Below are positions 10,265 to 21,789 of a stretch of 64,000 bases of DNA, one piece after another (the stretch's first letter is position 1; each line of letters begins with the position of its first letter). This DNA is from Escallonia rubra. Taxonomy: Eukaryota; Streptophyta; Magnoliopsida; Escalloniales; Escalloniaceae. Below the pieces are notes generated by a model. The model did not search any database. It was given only the letters and a program-made list of their open reading frames with translations, and was not told the origin of the DNA. Both the position numbers and the translations under genes were made by a program. Location: NCBI GenBank assembly GCA_033065855.1, contig JAVXUO010000643.1, forward strand, positions 106,908 to 170,907. Reading direction: 5' to 3'.

Positions 10265-12441
10265 TGTTCCCAACCTATTCTGGTCGTACCCAAAGGCCCA
10301 CTGGAGTCTCATTTTCCATGACACATCCGCACAAGCAACAGTCATTTTCAACGCTCATAACCGGTCAAAGCATGCATGCTCAAGTCACGTGCACTTCTTA
10401 CTTTCGTTACGTTGCTTCGTCACTCAGAAGCTCATTTTCGCGCAAAGCCTCATGACACTTCGACCGTCACACTTCGTATGTCTCCCATCGGCGCACTTGC
10501 CCAAGGAACTTGGCTATGGCCTTCCCCTTGGGGTCGGCCTCGACCTTGGCCTTCCCCTTGGGGTCGGCCTCGGCCTTGGCCTTCCCTATGGGGTCGGCCT
10601 CGGCCTCGGCCTCCCCTTGGGGGTTGGCCTCGGCCTTCCCTTGGCGTTGGCCTTGGCCTCCCCCTAAGGGTTGGCCTTGGACTTCCCCTATGGGTTGGCC
10701 TTTGGTCTCCATACTTAACACCTTCACTTCTCTTCAAGGGACCATACATAAATCCGCGACCCCGTCGCCCGGACACAACTCCGTGACCCCCGTCGCCGGT
10801 GTCTGGGCGCCTCACTTCAACACTCTGTCGCGCCGCTGATACAGCCGTGCCCCCAGGCTCTCTGTCACACTACCGTGCCCCCAGAACCATACGCACTACG
10901 TCGCGCCCATGCGCCGCGCCACTAACAAAGACGTGCCCCCGGCACCTTACTCACTTCATCGCGCCCATGCGCCACAATCATGTTACATGCCCCCAGGCAC
11001 CACACTCATTCACCACACGATGCGCACCTTGCCTTGGTCATGGAACGTACTTCGACCCACTCTTCGGAGTGTGCAACATCCTGCGGGGATATGCGACTCC
11101 TCCGGGACACTATCTCTGCCAGGGAGCTCTTCAACTCCCATTCCCCAGGTAGACGGCTCCTCCGGGATGCTACCTTGACGCGCTCCGAGTGCTCCGGCAC
11201 AAGGACTCACCCGCGGGGATAGGCGACTCCTCCGGGACACTATCTCCGCCAGGGAGCTCTTCAACTCAACTCCCCTTCCGCCAGGTAGACGGCTCCTCCG
11301 GGATGCTACCTTGACGCGCTCCGAGTGCTCCTGCACAAAGACTCACCCGCGGGGATAGACGACTCCTCCGGGACACTATCTCCGCCAGGGAGCTCTTTAA
11401 CTCCCATTCCGCCAGGTAGAGGCTCCTCCGGGATGCTACCTCGGCCAGTCGGGTAGATGGCTTCTCTGGGATACTACCTTGACATGCTCCGAGTGCTCCG
11501 GCACAAGGACTCACCCGCGGGGATAGACGACTCCTCTGGGACACTATCTCTGCCAGGGAGCTCCAAGTGCTCCGGCACAAAGACTCCCCTTTTGCCAGGT
11601 AGACGGCTCCTCCGGGATGCTACCTTGGTCGGCCAGGTAGATGGCTCCTCCGGGATACTACCTCGGCCTGCGGAATAGGCGACTCATTCGGGACACTATC
11701 TCCGTCAAGGTGCCTACGTGACTGGCCTACGTGCTCCGGCATTGGGGGCTTACGTCGGTACCCCTAGGGACTATGACCCCCGGGTCACTTCGAGACGGAA
11801 GCAGGTCTTCGGAGGGCATCGCGCCTAGTTCACCTGACAGTTGGGCATCGGGTCTTCCCCACCGCTGCCAGGCCTGTGGGACTCTGCAAGGGCTTGGATT
11901 GGAGGCTAGATGAAGGGGATTCTCTGGCCACACCGACGTTGTGGGAGCTAGTCTTTCCAGATAGACAGAGCGACGTTGTGCGGGGCAGGCCGGGTGAATA
12001 TGCGATCCGACAGTCCGTGGAGCACCGGCACCCGTGGACCCCCCGGTGACGTGTCACTCCTGGGAAGCACCACGTGTCGATTAATGACATCATCATCTCA
12101 ATCTCTATAAATAGAGGTCTTGAGAATTCATTTGGGACAGAACATTACGGTTGGACATTTTCAAAAAAAATATTTTCACTTTCTCACTCTAGAATCCTAG
12201 AGAGAGAAACATACAGGACCCTAACTCTGGACCTAAGCATCGGACTGTGACTGTCGTCGTGTATTCATCATGCGCTATCGCCCTCACAGCACTGCCAACC
12301 TCAAGCTCCGTTTGGGAAGCCCTTCGTCTCTGCCCTTGTTCCGCTCTTACTGTGTCGCACATTAACATACTTTGCATCTAACTCAGATTGCAGCCTTCGT
12401 GGCACCTCCACGTAGGTACGAACCCACTTTCCTTGGCATCA
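10265..12441 (+). repeat. LTR copy B of the unclassified element (3' LTR)
   Basis: This 2177-bp block runs from TGTTCCCAACC to GGCATCA and aligns to copy A (418-2825), sharing the GC-rich arrays, the 169-bp-type repeats (landmarks 11209, 11345, 11513) and the promoter cluster with TATAAATA at 12106-12113. It is shorter mainly because its repeat arrays are smaller. On the left is the element's internal region and on the right the copia LTR, so in plus orientation it is the 3' LTR. Confidence 0.85.
12071..12113 (+). promoter_or_regulatory. Putative LTR promoter (copy B)
   Basis: CACGTG (12071-12076), TGACATCA (12085-12092) and TATAAATA (12106-12113) recur with the same spacing as in copy A. 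The cluster points toward the host gene that starts at 13005, about 0.9 kb downstream. Confidence 0.55.
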
Positions 12442-12603
12442 GAGAGTCTTTGAACGATTTGTTCGTCTAATAGTCCATTTTAATGAGTATGAGATTGTTC
12501 CTATTGCTTCATCAACTCAATGCATGTTAGACAACATAAACATCAATGTTAGTTATCATCAAAACCAAATATAATCCTAGATTAAATAATCGTAGGGTTA
12601 ACA
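12442..12603 (-). repeat. Remnant of the copia 5' LTR
   Basis: This 162-bp stretch is nearly identical to 7018-7178 and ends, read on the minus strand, at the LTR start TGTTAACCC. It is followed by the target-duplication-like ttgac. It is the outer edge of the element's 5' LTR; the rest of that LTR is deleted. Confidence 0.85.
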
Positions 12604-12730
12604 TTGACATTTTAGTAGTGAGAGTTAAGGGTATTTTTGAAGTTTCACGTCGAAATTTAGCTGAGTTGTAATTATTGATACACAAACGCGAAATACGTAA
12701 GGGATCATTTGACATTTCTCCTAACTCATT

Positions 12731-13004
12731 TTTCTATCTATGACATTCTCGGTCTTGGTCTCGGTCTCGGTCTTGCTGGCTCGATAGACTTATCCGTGGG
12801 CCCACAATAGTGCCCGAGCTACAGCGGAGTTTCCCCTTAGTTGACATAACTTGCATCGTCTTCGTCTGCAACGGCGATGCACGATCCCTACAAGAAACCT
12901 ACTTCCTCCAAAATCCGTTCATTCACCGAACTTCAAAATTAACAAACACATCACATCACTCTCAACCAAACAAGGCCGGCAACCGGCACCGCAACTCTCC
13001 GGTC
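12731..13004 (+). promoter_or_regulatory. Promoter-proximal and 5'-UTR region of the RBL19-like gene
   Basis: This short unique stretch separates the transposon nest from the start codon at 13005. It has a gtctcg-type hexamer repeat at about 12750-12775 and C/A-rich leader-like sequence (12880-13000). No clear TATA box is visible, so the transcription start is not placed. Confidence 0.4.
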
Positions 13005-16000
13005 ATGAGCGCTCCGGTGGTAACAGGAGTAAGTGTCGCAACACCTCAATTTCTTCCGGTCTCCGGTCATGGATCTTCAGCGTTTGTCTTGTTCTGGATC
13101 CGTTAATTTCGTCGAGATCTTTTCAAGAGGTTTGACATCCTTCTTTTTGCAATTCATTTACGTCAGGGCACGAGCTTCTACACGGGATTTACGAGGCAGT
13201 GCAAGGGCCTTGCTGTGGTGCTTGTAATCGGTCACATTGTAGTTCAGATCTTCCCTTCTGCAGTTGGGTATCTCGCGCTCATTCCCGCCAAGTAGGTCTC
13301 TAATTGCACAATTTGGTATTGCAATTTACATGTATTTGTTTGTCACCTCTGCCTTAATCACTGGAATTTGAATGTCAAGTATCGATTCTTGGTCTGTATT
13401 AAGCAATGATAGCATGGATCCATCTTTAAGGTCTCCAAACGCCACATTTAGTTGTTTCACCGTATTCTCGGCTGGATGCGGTAGATAGGCAACTATCTTA
13501 GTTGAAAAAAACACGACTATTTTAAGGTTATGTCTACTGATCAACGATAGGATCAGATGCTACTAATGCGTATCTCTAATTGGGGTTAATTCGTTTTGTA
13601 TGCCTAGTTGACCTCTACTCGTAGCTCCAGCTTGATTGAAGCTAAAGATGACAGCTCGCGAAGGTGAAAAAGTATATGATAGCTTCAATGTAACTAGCAC
13701 TTCTGGTAGCTTACCGGTTAGGGAAGGGAGACCTCTAACCATAATTAAAAGAGGTATCAAGATATCTTTCACTTTCACACGCCCGTGAAACACAATGAGG
13801 ACATCCATCACGTTCCAACAACATTCTTAAGAACTGCTCTGTGGATCAGTGTTAGGAGCCTTATCTCTTTTACGAGAAGGCCAATAATCTGGAAAATCAT
13901 TTTAGTGTAGTCATCACAACAACAATGTTCTTCCATTAAGTTGGTCTATATCACAAGCTCTTGGTCCCGAGATATAATATCAATCAGAGGAGCGGATTAA
14001 ATCACACCCCTAAACGAGAATCTAATCAACTCATCGAGCCTAAACATTTGATTGGAAGGGGGGTATGCACTCAAATATCACACAAGCAGTGTTTAGAGTA
14101 ATTCTCAATATGAATACTTAATAATCTGAGAAGGGATTACAGCTGCTTATATAGAAGAGTCTTAAAACCCTAATCTAGGGTTAAATAATGAAACACCCCT
14201 ATTGAATAAGAACTTCTGAAATACTCTCTATACTAATATCCTGGATGAACTAATTACACCAATTTAACTGACTTTCTCCTATTTTTAAGAACTCAAAAGA
14301 TAAATACTAATTTGAACAGTAAAGTTGGGCTTTCGCATATTCCAACTGCCTCTGTATCACTGAAGTAGAACTTTCTGTTAATTTACTACATGAAGTCATA
14401 GGAAGTGGTTAGGAATCGGTTGAACCTAGACAATTAGATAACAAAGGAACATGTGGTATGCCCCTTCATAGTGGTATGCTCTCTAGGTCGGACTCTATAA
14501 AGAGCCACATGCTGATATTCTGTGGTTGGACCAAAGGGTTTAAATTGCCACTCACAAAGGTAACTTGATAGTCCTGCATATGACAGCCAACTACATGTAT
14601 GTAAAGATTCTGGAGGTCTAAAGGATCGTTTGTCCATGCTTTACGGTTCGTATTTATACAGGTAATCAAAATCGCACGAGCTAAGACCTTAACCAAGAAT
14701 GGAGGGTACAAACTTGAGTGCATAAGGCTAACATGTCTACCTGGGTAAGATGTTTTACGTAGCTCAGTTACTTGCGAGGGCAATAAGAAATTGAAGGATT
14801 CAGATTCGGTTTGGGTTATATTCTAGTTGGCTTGCTCGTGGGTCTATAAGTTTTAATTTGGGTCCACTATCTTAGTCAAGCTTGAATAAGGTGTTAGCGA
14901 CTAACAAAAGGAAGAAGATAAGGTCTTAGCAGGGGCAACAAGGAGATGGTCACGGTCCTCCCATAATTCTGAAAGTTCTATATCTGCCCTTGGCTCAAAG
15001 TCCTTTACGTATGAAGCTGTTAGATTTTTGTAGTTTGGCCCTGCAAACATAGTTATCAGAACTGGACCAGATCGAGCAGTCGAACCGGTTCAACCATGAA
15101 TTGATCACTTGTCCGGTTCGGTTCTTCATTTGGATCTGACAGTGAATCTCGCTGAACCTCCATGAGCCAGATGTAAGTTCGTCTAAAGGGGACTAAGCCG
15201 GTGGTTTAACCGACTGACCTTGTTCTGCAACAAAAAAATACGAGCTATTTAATCAAATACACCGAGAGATTCGATTCTAGGTACCTGCTTTTGGAAGCCC
15301 ATAGACTGGTCCGCTGGGATAGCTAATTACTTATGTCTAAGAACAACAGCACATTCTGTATTACCTATATCTTTCAACATATCAAGTTAAATTAGTCAAT
15401 TATCCACTATTATTGGCTGAAACGATTGAACCACTGAACTGTGAACCCTTGCCTTCACCGGTACGATGTCTGGTCAGGTTCTGTTAACTATGCTGAAAAT
15501 TATTTTCTATCCGTCAGATTTATTTCTTGACCTTCTTCGAGATAAAGTTCATTAAACCGTAGTCGTTATTCATTGTTTGTTTGGAGGCCCATGGGGTTTG
15601 TGGATTCAATTTTTCAGTTAATTAGCTGTTTTTAATAGTCTCAGTTTCTTCTTTCCTTTGCTTATTTTGTATTCGTTCAGTTTCTGGGTGTTTTTATATG
15701 TTGCTGGTCTTTTTCTTTTCGGGGTGGGTAGATGGGGTAGGGTATGGATCTTATATGCACTTCCCCTTTTGCTACATTTACCTTCCCCCATGTCGGAGAT
15801 AATATCATCAATGGTGATACGATTGTTCAGCGCTGCAAGCTTCAGTGCAGTTACATTCTTCCTCTGATGTATTGCAGGACTATACCTTTTGCTTGGAACC
15901 TCTTGACAGCCGGTTACATTGAACAATCTGTACACGGGGTATGGACCTGTCGTTATCTGTAAAAGTTGCTTAAACAATCATTGTCTCAACCTGTCAACTA

Positions 16001-17982
16001 TCCTCTTTCTTTTAGTCTCCTTATTGTAATCCTGAAAGTGACCATATTCTTCTTGCAGATTATAATCACCGCATTGGGCCTCCTCTTCATTGGGAAGCTG
16101 CTTGAACCTATTTGGGGGTCTAGAGAGTTCTTGAAGTTCATTTTTATTGTCAACTTTTTAACCTCTCTGGGTGTTTTCATTACGGCTATTTCCTTGTACT
16201 ACATAACAAGGCAGGAAAATTATCTGTAAGTGGCATAAGATAGTTATTTTCCCAGTGTTGACTTTTCTTCCTCTTCAACAGTCGATTCTATTTGCCCCTT
16301 CTTTTTTCTCCATTCTTTAGGTGCAAAATTCCTCGTTTAGATCTTCCGCTAATTTTTTAGCCAGAAATCACAGAAAGAAGAAAGAGAAATGTAACAAAAA
16401 GGGACATGTACAAGTTCATGTAACTCCGCACCAGTCACAATCCCATCCCTTCAGGCCTTCACCCTCTTATTGTGAGGTTGCTGTCCATCATGTTCAAGGA
16501 TTAGCCGAGTAAGTTCTGACTATATATTACCCTTCTTGTAGTTACATGCCAATTTCTGGCTTCCACGGGGTCCTTTCAGGATTCTTGGTTGGCATCAAGC
16601 AGATCATCCCTGACCAAGAGCTGTCCTCATTGAGAATTAAAGCAAAGGTATGAACCTTTTGAAAGCACCCATCTGAGGTCATACTGCCGGAAATTATCGT
16701 ACTTCATAGTGGTCCTGTCGAGGATATATCCTCTTCTGACCTCCTTTCTTTGTTATTTTTTAAAATGCAGTGGTTGCCATCTATCACACTATTGCTAGCC
16801 ATTGTCATAAGCTTCTTTACAGTAGATCCGGCATTATACCTTCCAACCTTGATGTTTGGCACATATTTCGGTTGGATTTACCTCCGATATATGCAGAGGA
16901 AACCAGAAACAAAGCTCAAGGGTGATCCAAGTGATGATTTTGCATTCTCTACATTCTTTCCTGAATTCCTGAGGTAGTTTACTGTATTGAGAAAATGATT
17001 TTTCATAGATTCTGCTGCTGCAGCTCGTTCTCTCTTTAAAAGTTTGTCTTGCTGCTTGCATGCAGACCTGTGATTGATCCCATTGCGTCTGTATTTGATC
17101 GGATCTTCTGTGGAAGATCCGAAGGTTCTGACGATGAAAGGGGCCATACGTTGGGCGGAGCCCCATTGCCTGGTTCTGACTCCGTTGAAGCATCGAGGAG
17201 GAGGTAATTTTACTGATTCTTTTATTTTCATGCCGATTTATTCATATCTGTGCTCGGAGTAGTACCGATTTGGTTTGTGTGAGAACTATGATTTGAGGTA
17301 CTTATTTATAAGGCAGTAACGAGAGTTGGAGTTAAGGGTTGGAAGAGCAAGTCATTAAAATAGGAGGGGTTAGTCACTTGACAATAACACTATGTAGGCT
17401 AAACCATTACACCAGCATCATTGTTTCCAGATATCAACTGTTTCTTTTTCGATCTTATGTTTCATGCTTTCCACTACTCTTCGTGTTCTTTACCTTTTCG
17501 TTATTTTGTTGTCAATTAATTCCTTAAAATCCAAAAGAGCAATTCCAATCCTGGAAAACTACATTGCAAACTTGATGAGTTGAAGTAGCTCGTAACTGGT
17601 CATGAAATCTGCAAGTTAAGCTCTTTGTATGGGGCATTAATTCCTAGTGATAGACACTCTTAGGGCAGTGGTCGGAATGCTTGCACATAAGACACTGGGT
17701 GTCAACTGTCAAATATAGGTACATATAAGAACTCGGGAGTATAGAATCAATACTGATTTATAAATATACTCGGTAACGTATTAACAGCAATCACAACACT
17801 TTAGCTGTGTCTCATCTTTGGTGATTAAACAATGCCCTTAGGTACTATAATTAACACCGTCACTTGTTGTTGACTGCAGGGAAAGGGGTGCGCGAGCACT
17901 GGAAGAGAGATTGGCAGCTGAAAGGTTAACCACCGGAGGGAAGACGGAAGAGTTGGAAAAAGATGCCACAGAAAACGTTTAA
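13005..17982 (+). CDS. RBL19: TMEM115/rhomboid-like membrane protein (RBL19-like), eight coding exons
   Basis: Coding exons: 13005-13028, 13167-13291, 15878-15938, 16059-16225, 16542-16647, 16771-16973, 17066-17203, 17880-17982. All introns are GT-AG and the frame is kept, giving 308 residues. The product matches the plant RBL19/TMEM115 (DUF1751) family: CKGLAVVLVIGHIVVQIFPS (membrane segment), IPFAWNLLTAGYIEQS, LLFIGKLLEPIWGSREF, MPISGFHGVL, VGIKQIIPDQE, then TYFGWIYLRYMQRKPETKL and GDPSDDFAFSTFFPEF before a charged C-terminal tail (RGARALEERLAAERL). Family members are Golgi multi-pass proteins of the rhomboid superfamily, thought to lack protease activity; no clear GxSG motif is visible here. 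The first coding exon holds only eight codons, followed by a short intron, and intron 2 is 2.6 kb. The start was chosen by family likeness (MSAP...). The gene appears intact. Confidence 0.93.
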
Positions 17983-19831
17983 ACCCCCCATGTTTCAAAA
18001 TCCAACCCACCAACAGTAAACTGTCTATTACGCCTTGTCAAGTTCAGGTGTCCGGCTATGAATCTTTTCTGGATTCTTAGGGGAGTTTTGTCATGCGTTT
18101 CACCTTGAATTATGATAAGGTGCTGCAATATACTTCTACGTCACAACTTGCACTTGCTGCCCCATGTTTTTAATTTACTTTTCAAGGTATATAAGATGTA
18201 TGTCTTTTGACAAAAAGGGCTTCTTGTCTCATTTACCGTAAAATAAAATTTGCTCTCTAACAAAGTCTTACGGGTGCTGGTGGTTGCGTGAGCTTGACCA
18301 ATGCCAGCTATGGTTGAAAAGAGATGGGGCAGTGTCCAATACGCCAACCTTGGTACTGGACCTGAATGTCAACATCGGAGGTCCGGTTTCTTCTTTGGTG
18401 TTCCCTTCTTATGATTGGTCTAACTCGATAAAACATGACTGACATGGAGCCTAGTCATCATTTTATTTCTCTTTTCAGATTTTCTATTTCACTTAAATAT
18501 CCACAAGAGCAAAAGTATCCCCTCCATCTTCTCAAAGCAACTATCATCACCACCGCTAACTGCCACCAAACCATCATCACCGCCATTGCACCTCCGCAAT
18601 GAAGGCACCGAACTTTTAGCACATTCAATGTCACCAAACCACTGCCACAGCCACAAGTACCAAGCCCAAGCCGCCACCACTGTTCCTGTCACCAAACCCA
18701 CCACCACCACCATCAAACTGAACAACTATTAAGCAAAAAACAAATCCAAAATGTAATGTAGAGAGTTGTCGTGCTTCAAGATGTCATATTTGTGACGAAA
18801 TTGTGAAAAGGCAATTCATGTGCGTGAGCAGGATGGTTTTGGACCAGTTGTAGTCATTGTGATTATTATAGGCGACGGTTCTCCACCATTTGCACGAGTT
18901 TGGAGTATGAGGGTTCACTTGCGGGGTCGATTTCGGTGGTGCCTAATGCTGATGGCGGATTAGGATGGTGTAGTGATGTCTGGTGCATGTCATTCACGGT
19001 GAAGGTGTTGATGGATTTGGAAGTGCATGTTAAGAGGAGTCAGAAAATAGATTTCACGTCATTTAATTTGTTTATAAATAAATTGAACCAATCAGAAAGA
19101 TTTTCTTACTTAGATTTCATGTTATGAGTTGGATCAATCATAACGAAGGGAAAGAGAACGTGAGACTTGCGATTTCTGTTCTCTCACTATGTTGGACAAG
19201 TCAGATATTCATCGAGTCATTGCGTCTTACATTGGTCTTTAGGGTTGCCAAAAAGGTTGGCAACCAATAAAAGTTTGCGTACTTTAGCCTCTAAGCTTCC
19301 AAAGCCAGCGAAGGAGAGCGAATACAGCAATAGGGTTGCCCACATGTGGCTTCTTCCACTGTTGCACGTTTCCTCCTTCCAACTAGGTTGCTCAGGGTGC
19401 ATTGCATCACCACGGTTACGCCTTTCAAGTCATGGTGTTACCCACGTTTTTGAGTCACCTGTTTAAGGGTTGTGGGGTTAAGGAATGGGTCACTTTCAGT
19501 GGCTTTACAGCCCCACCAATAATGTTCGATCCTCATCTATCGAATGTGTTTTAGTTCTCGCGCGGCACGAGAACGTTTGTGGTATCATTGATGTCTACTA
19601 GTTATTGGATGATGGTATATATTTTTACTTCTAATTAAGAACATATAAATTTCAGTTGTATACTCCTACAGAAGTGGAGTAAAAGAGTTTTTTGGATAAT
19701 CGTTTTGGTAAAGTAATGATATAACTTTTTCTCAATACCCAAACAAATTTTGGATAATCATTTGATAAACAAAAGTCAAGAAGTCTCTTTGAACGATCCT
19801 AGAGATCTTAACTCCAAGCATATAATCAGCG

Positions 19832-19834
<3 letters not shown>
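17983..19834. other. 3' flank of the RBL19-like gene and intergenic DNA
   Basis: The first few hundred bases are probably 3' UTR. About 18520-18720 is an accatcaccaccgcc-type low-complexity block that is open on the minus strand only because of composition. I see no other gene or recognisable transposon. Confidence 0.5.

Positions 19835-19835
<1 letters not shown>

Positions 19836-19869
<34 letters not shown>
19836..19869. repeat. (TA)n microsatellite, left flank
   Basis: An uninterrupted TA dinucleotide run directly precedes the inverted-repeat element and has a partner run at 21552-21603. Together they suggest insertion into a TA microsatellite. Confidence 0.95.
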
Positions 19870-19872
<3 letters not shown>

Positions 19873-20359
19873 AGCTGATCCGTTGAGAGCGTGTGCAAAA
19901 TAGGAGATCTTGCAAACGGGATCTGACCGTCCATCCCGAAATATGGACGGGCCAGATCGCGCCTTTTTCGAAAGCTGTCAGTCGTCCGCCATACAATATG
20001 GCGGACGTGTTTTTTTACATTTTTACCCCTCCGCCCGTCCGCTACATTGTATCGCGGACTGTCCAATATTTTTTTTTACGTTTTTTTTAAGTTCGTCCGC
20101 TACATAATGTAGCGGACGATTTTTTGACAAAAATACGGTCATGTTCCATCCGCTACATTATGTAGCGGACTAATCTCATGACTTTTTCCTCTTTCTCTCT
20201 CATTTTCCTCATTTAATGTTCTGACATTTTTCCTTTCTCTCTCCTCTCTCTCATCATCATTTTCTCTTTCTCTAATTAACTCTCTGACTCTCTCTCTCTC
20301 TCTCGTCCATGCTAGAAACCGAAGGGAAAAGGAAGCCTCTTGGCGCGCGACGACAGAGG

Positions 20360-20575
20360 AAGGCAGCTCCGCTTCCGGCGACGACCGAGGAAAGCAGCTC
20401 CGCTTCCGGCGATGGCCGAGGAAGGCAGCTCCGCTTTCGGCGACGGCCGAGGAAGGCAGCTCCGCTTCCGGCGACGACCGAGGACGGCAGCTCCGCTTCT
20501 GGCGACGACGGAGGAAGGCAGCTCCGCTTCCGTATATAGGACCGAGGACGGCAGCTCCGCTTCCGGCAGCAATCC
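20360..20575. repeat. 30-bp tandem repeat inside the palindrome-rich element
   Basis: About seven units of ggcagctccgcttccggcga followed by cgaccgagga, with substitutions. The period is a multiple of three and the unit lacks stops, so open frames of Ser/Ala/Arg-rich decapeptide repeats appear in several frames of both strands. None is likely to be a gene. Confidence 0.9.
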
Positions 20576-21059
20576 ACCTGCTGTGGCAACCCCATTTTGG
20601 GTTTGCGAAAACTGAGACCCAATTAAAATTTTGAGACCCATTTGAAAATTTGAGACCCAATTGAAACCCAGATCATTTTTTATGATCTGAGTTTTGTTGG
20701 TGGCCGCTGTAGGCCGTGGGTCTGCGATTGACCGATTGACGGAGGTGTGGTCGTGGGTGAGCGACTGGCAAACGTGATGGTGCGATTGGATGAGTTTCAC
20801 GTGAGGTGTAGCCTGACAAGGAGCCCGTCTAGTTGGTTCTCGGATCACTTCTTCGTCACTTTCATCCTGAAGAGCGAAACTTCGAGCGTGAAACACTTGC
20901 CGAGCCTTGCGAGATGATTGAAAGCAAGAAGTTTGGACAGATGTGTGAAACACTTTTACTTTCATGTCCATCATCCGCTACATTATGTAGCGGATGGGTA
21001 TTTAAGAGGAGAGAGAGAGAGTCAGAAATTGATGGGAGAGAGAGAGTGTGTCAGAACAT

Positions 21060-21290
21060 TAAAGTACGTCCGCTATACTATATAGCGGACAGTCAAGCAG
21101 AAAGAAGCATCCCCAACACTTAAAGTTTTTTTTTTCGGCCCTATTTACGTCCGCTATACTATATGGCGGACAGTCAAGCAGAAAGAAGCATCCCCAACAC
21201 TTAGTTTTTTTTTCGGCCCTATGTACGTCCGCTATACTATATGGCGGACAGTCAAGCAGAAGGAAGCCGAAGTGTTGGGGCAAAAAGGTG
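21060..21290. repeat. Three-unit tandem repeat with a palindromic head
   Basis: Each unit starts with the palindrome cgtccgctatactatat and continues with gcggacagtcaagcagaa and catccccaacactta plus a T run. Unit starts are at about 21066, 21149 and 21226, i.e. spacings of roughly 83 and 77 bp that differ mostly in T-run length. Confidence 0.88.
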
Positions 21291-21550
21291 TCAGCCTAGG
21301 GACGTCCGGTACACAGTATCGCGGACGTCTTTTTGGCTGTCTCCCATCAGAACTTTAATGTCCTCCGCCATACAGTTTAGCGGACGGGCGGAGGGGTAAA
21401 AATGTAAAAAAACACGTCCGCCATACTGTATGGCGGACGACTGACAGCTTTCGAAAAAGGCGCGATCTGACCCGTCCATATTTCGGGATGGACGGTCAGA
21501 TCGCGTTTGCAAGATCTCCTATTTTGCCCACGCTCTCAACGGATCAGCTG

Positions 21551-21551
<1 letters not shown>

Positions 21552-21603
<52 letters not shown>
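21552..21603. repeat. (TA)n microsatellite, right flank
   Basis: This TA run of about 50 bp directly follows the right terminus of the palindrome-rich element and pairs with the run at 19836-19869. Confidence 0.95.
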
Positions 21604-21605
<2 letters not shown>

Positions 21606-21789
21606 CTCGAAGTTTGAGGACAATCACTTCTTAAAAGTAGCAATAAACTCCTTATCATTTCTGATTACAATGAGAGGATAACAAAACTTTTCTTGAAGCA
21701 TCTAACATACACGTGATGATCTCATCAACCATCGCCAATCCATCATTAAGGATGGCTCAACGAAATCCAAGATGTCACTACCTGACTGA

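Larger units (their letters stand above)
5900..12603 (-). mobile_element. Ty1/copia retrotransposon, internally deleted, with a nested insertion
   Basis: Orientation is minus. The 3' LTR is at 5900-7178, followed inwards by a polypurine tract and the end of pol. At 12442-12603 only the outermost part of the 5' LTR remains. Flanking 5-mers are ttgat (5895-5899) and ttgac (12604-12608), a near-perfect target duplication with one change. PBS, gag, protease, integrase and most of the reverse transcriptase are missing. A second LTR element occupies 7966-12441 between the remnants. Because internal sequence is on one side and LTR on the other, a deletion must have accompanied or followed that insertion. 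Confidence 0.82.
5601..12721. mobile_element. Mutator-like (MULE/MITE) element carrying nested insertions
   Basis: Termini GAGAAAATGACAAATGACCC (5601) and, inverted, GGAGAAATGTCAAATGATCC (ending 12721) form imperfect inverted repeats of about 55 bp. They are flanked by the perfect 9-bp duplication taactcatt at 5592-5600 and 12722-12730. A 9-bp duplication fits Mutator-like transposons. Without the copia insertion the element would be only about 410 bp, a non-autonomous MITE-sized element with no coding sequence. Its left arm holds G-runs at about 5793-5925. It is the oldest layer of the nest. Confidence 0.8.
19870..21551. mobile_element. Palindrome-rich inverted-repeat DNA element inserted in a (TA)n tract
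   Basis: The left end (about 19873-20045, starting agctgatccgttgagagcgt) is repeated in inverted orientation at about 21380-21549 with few changes, giving terminal inverted repeats of some 170 bp. Both ends abut TA runs. Inside are eleven near-perfect palindromes of the type cgtccgcYaYa...tRtRgcggacg at about 19983, 20035, 20094, 20148, 20972, 21065, 21148, 21225, 21301, 21361 and 21414. A 30-bp tandem array lies at 20360-20575 and a three-unit repeat at 21060-21290. No transposase is recognisable, so it is non-autonomous. Targeting of TA microsatellites resembles the rice Micron MITEs, but I cannot name the family. Confidence 0.75.

Noticed and set aside
18489..18725. Minus-strand hydrophobic 78-codon frame (Val/Trp/Gly-rich)
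   Set aside because: It is produced by an accaccacc-type low-complexity repeat on the plus strand.
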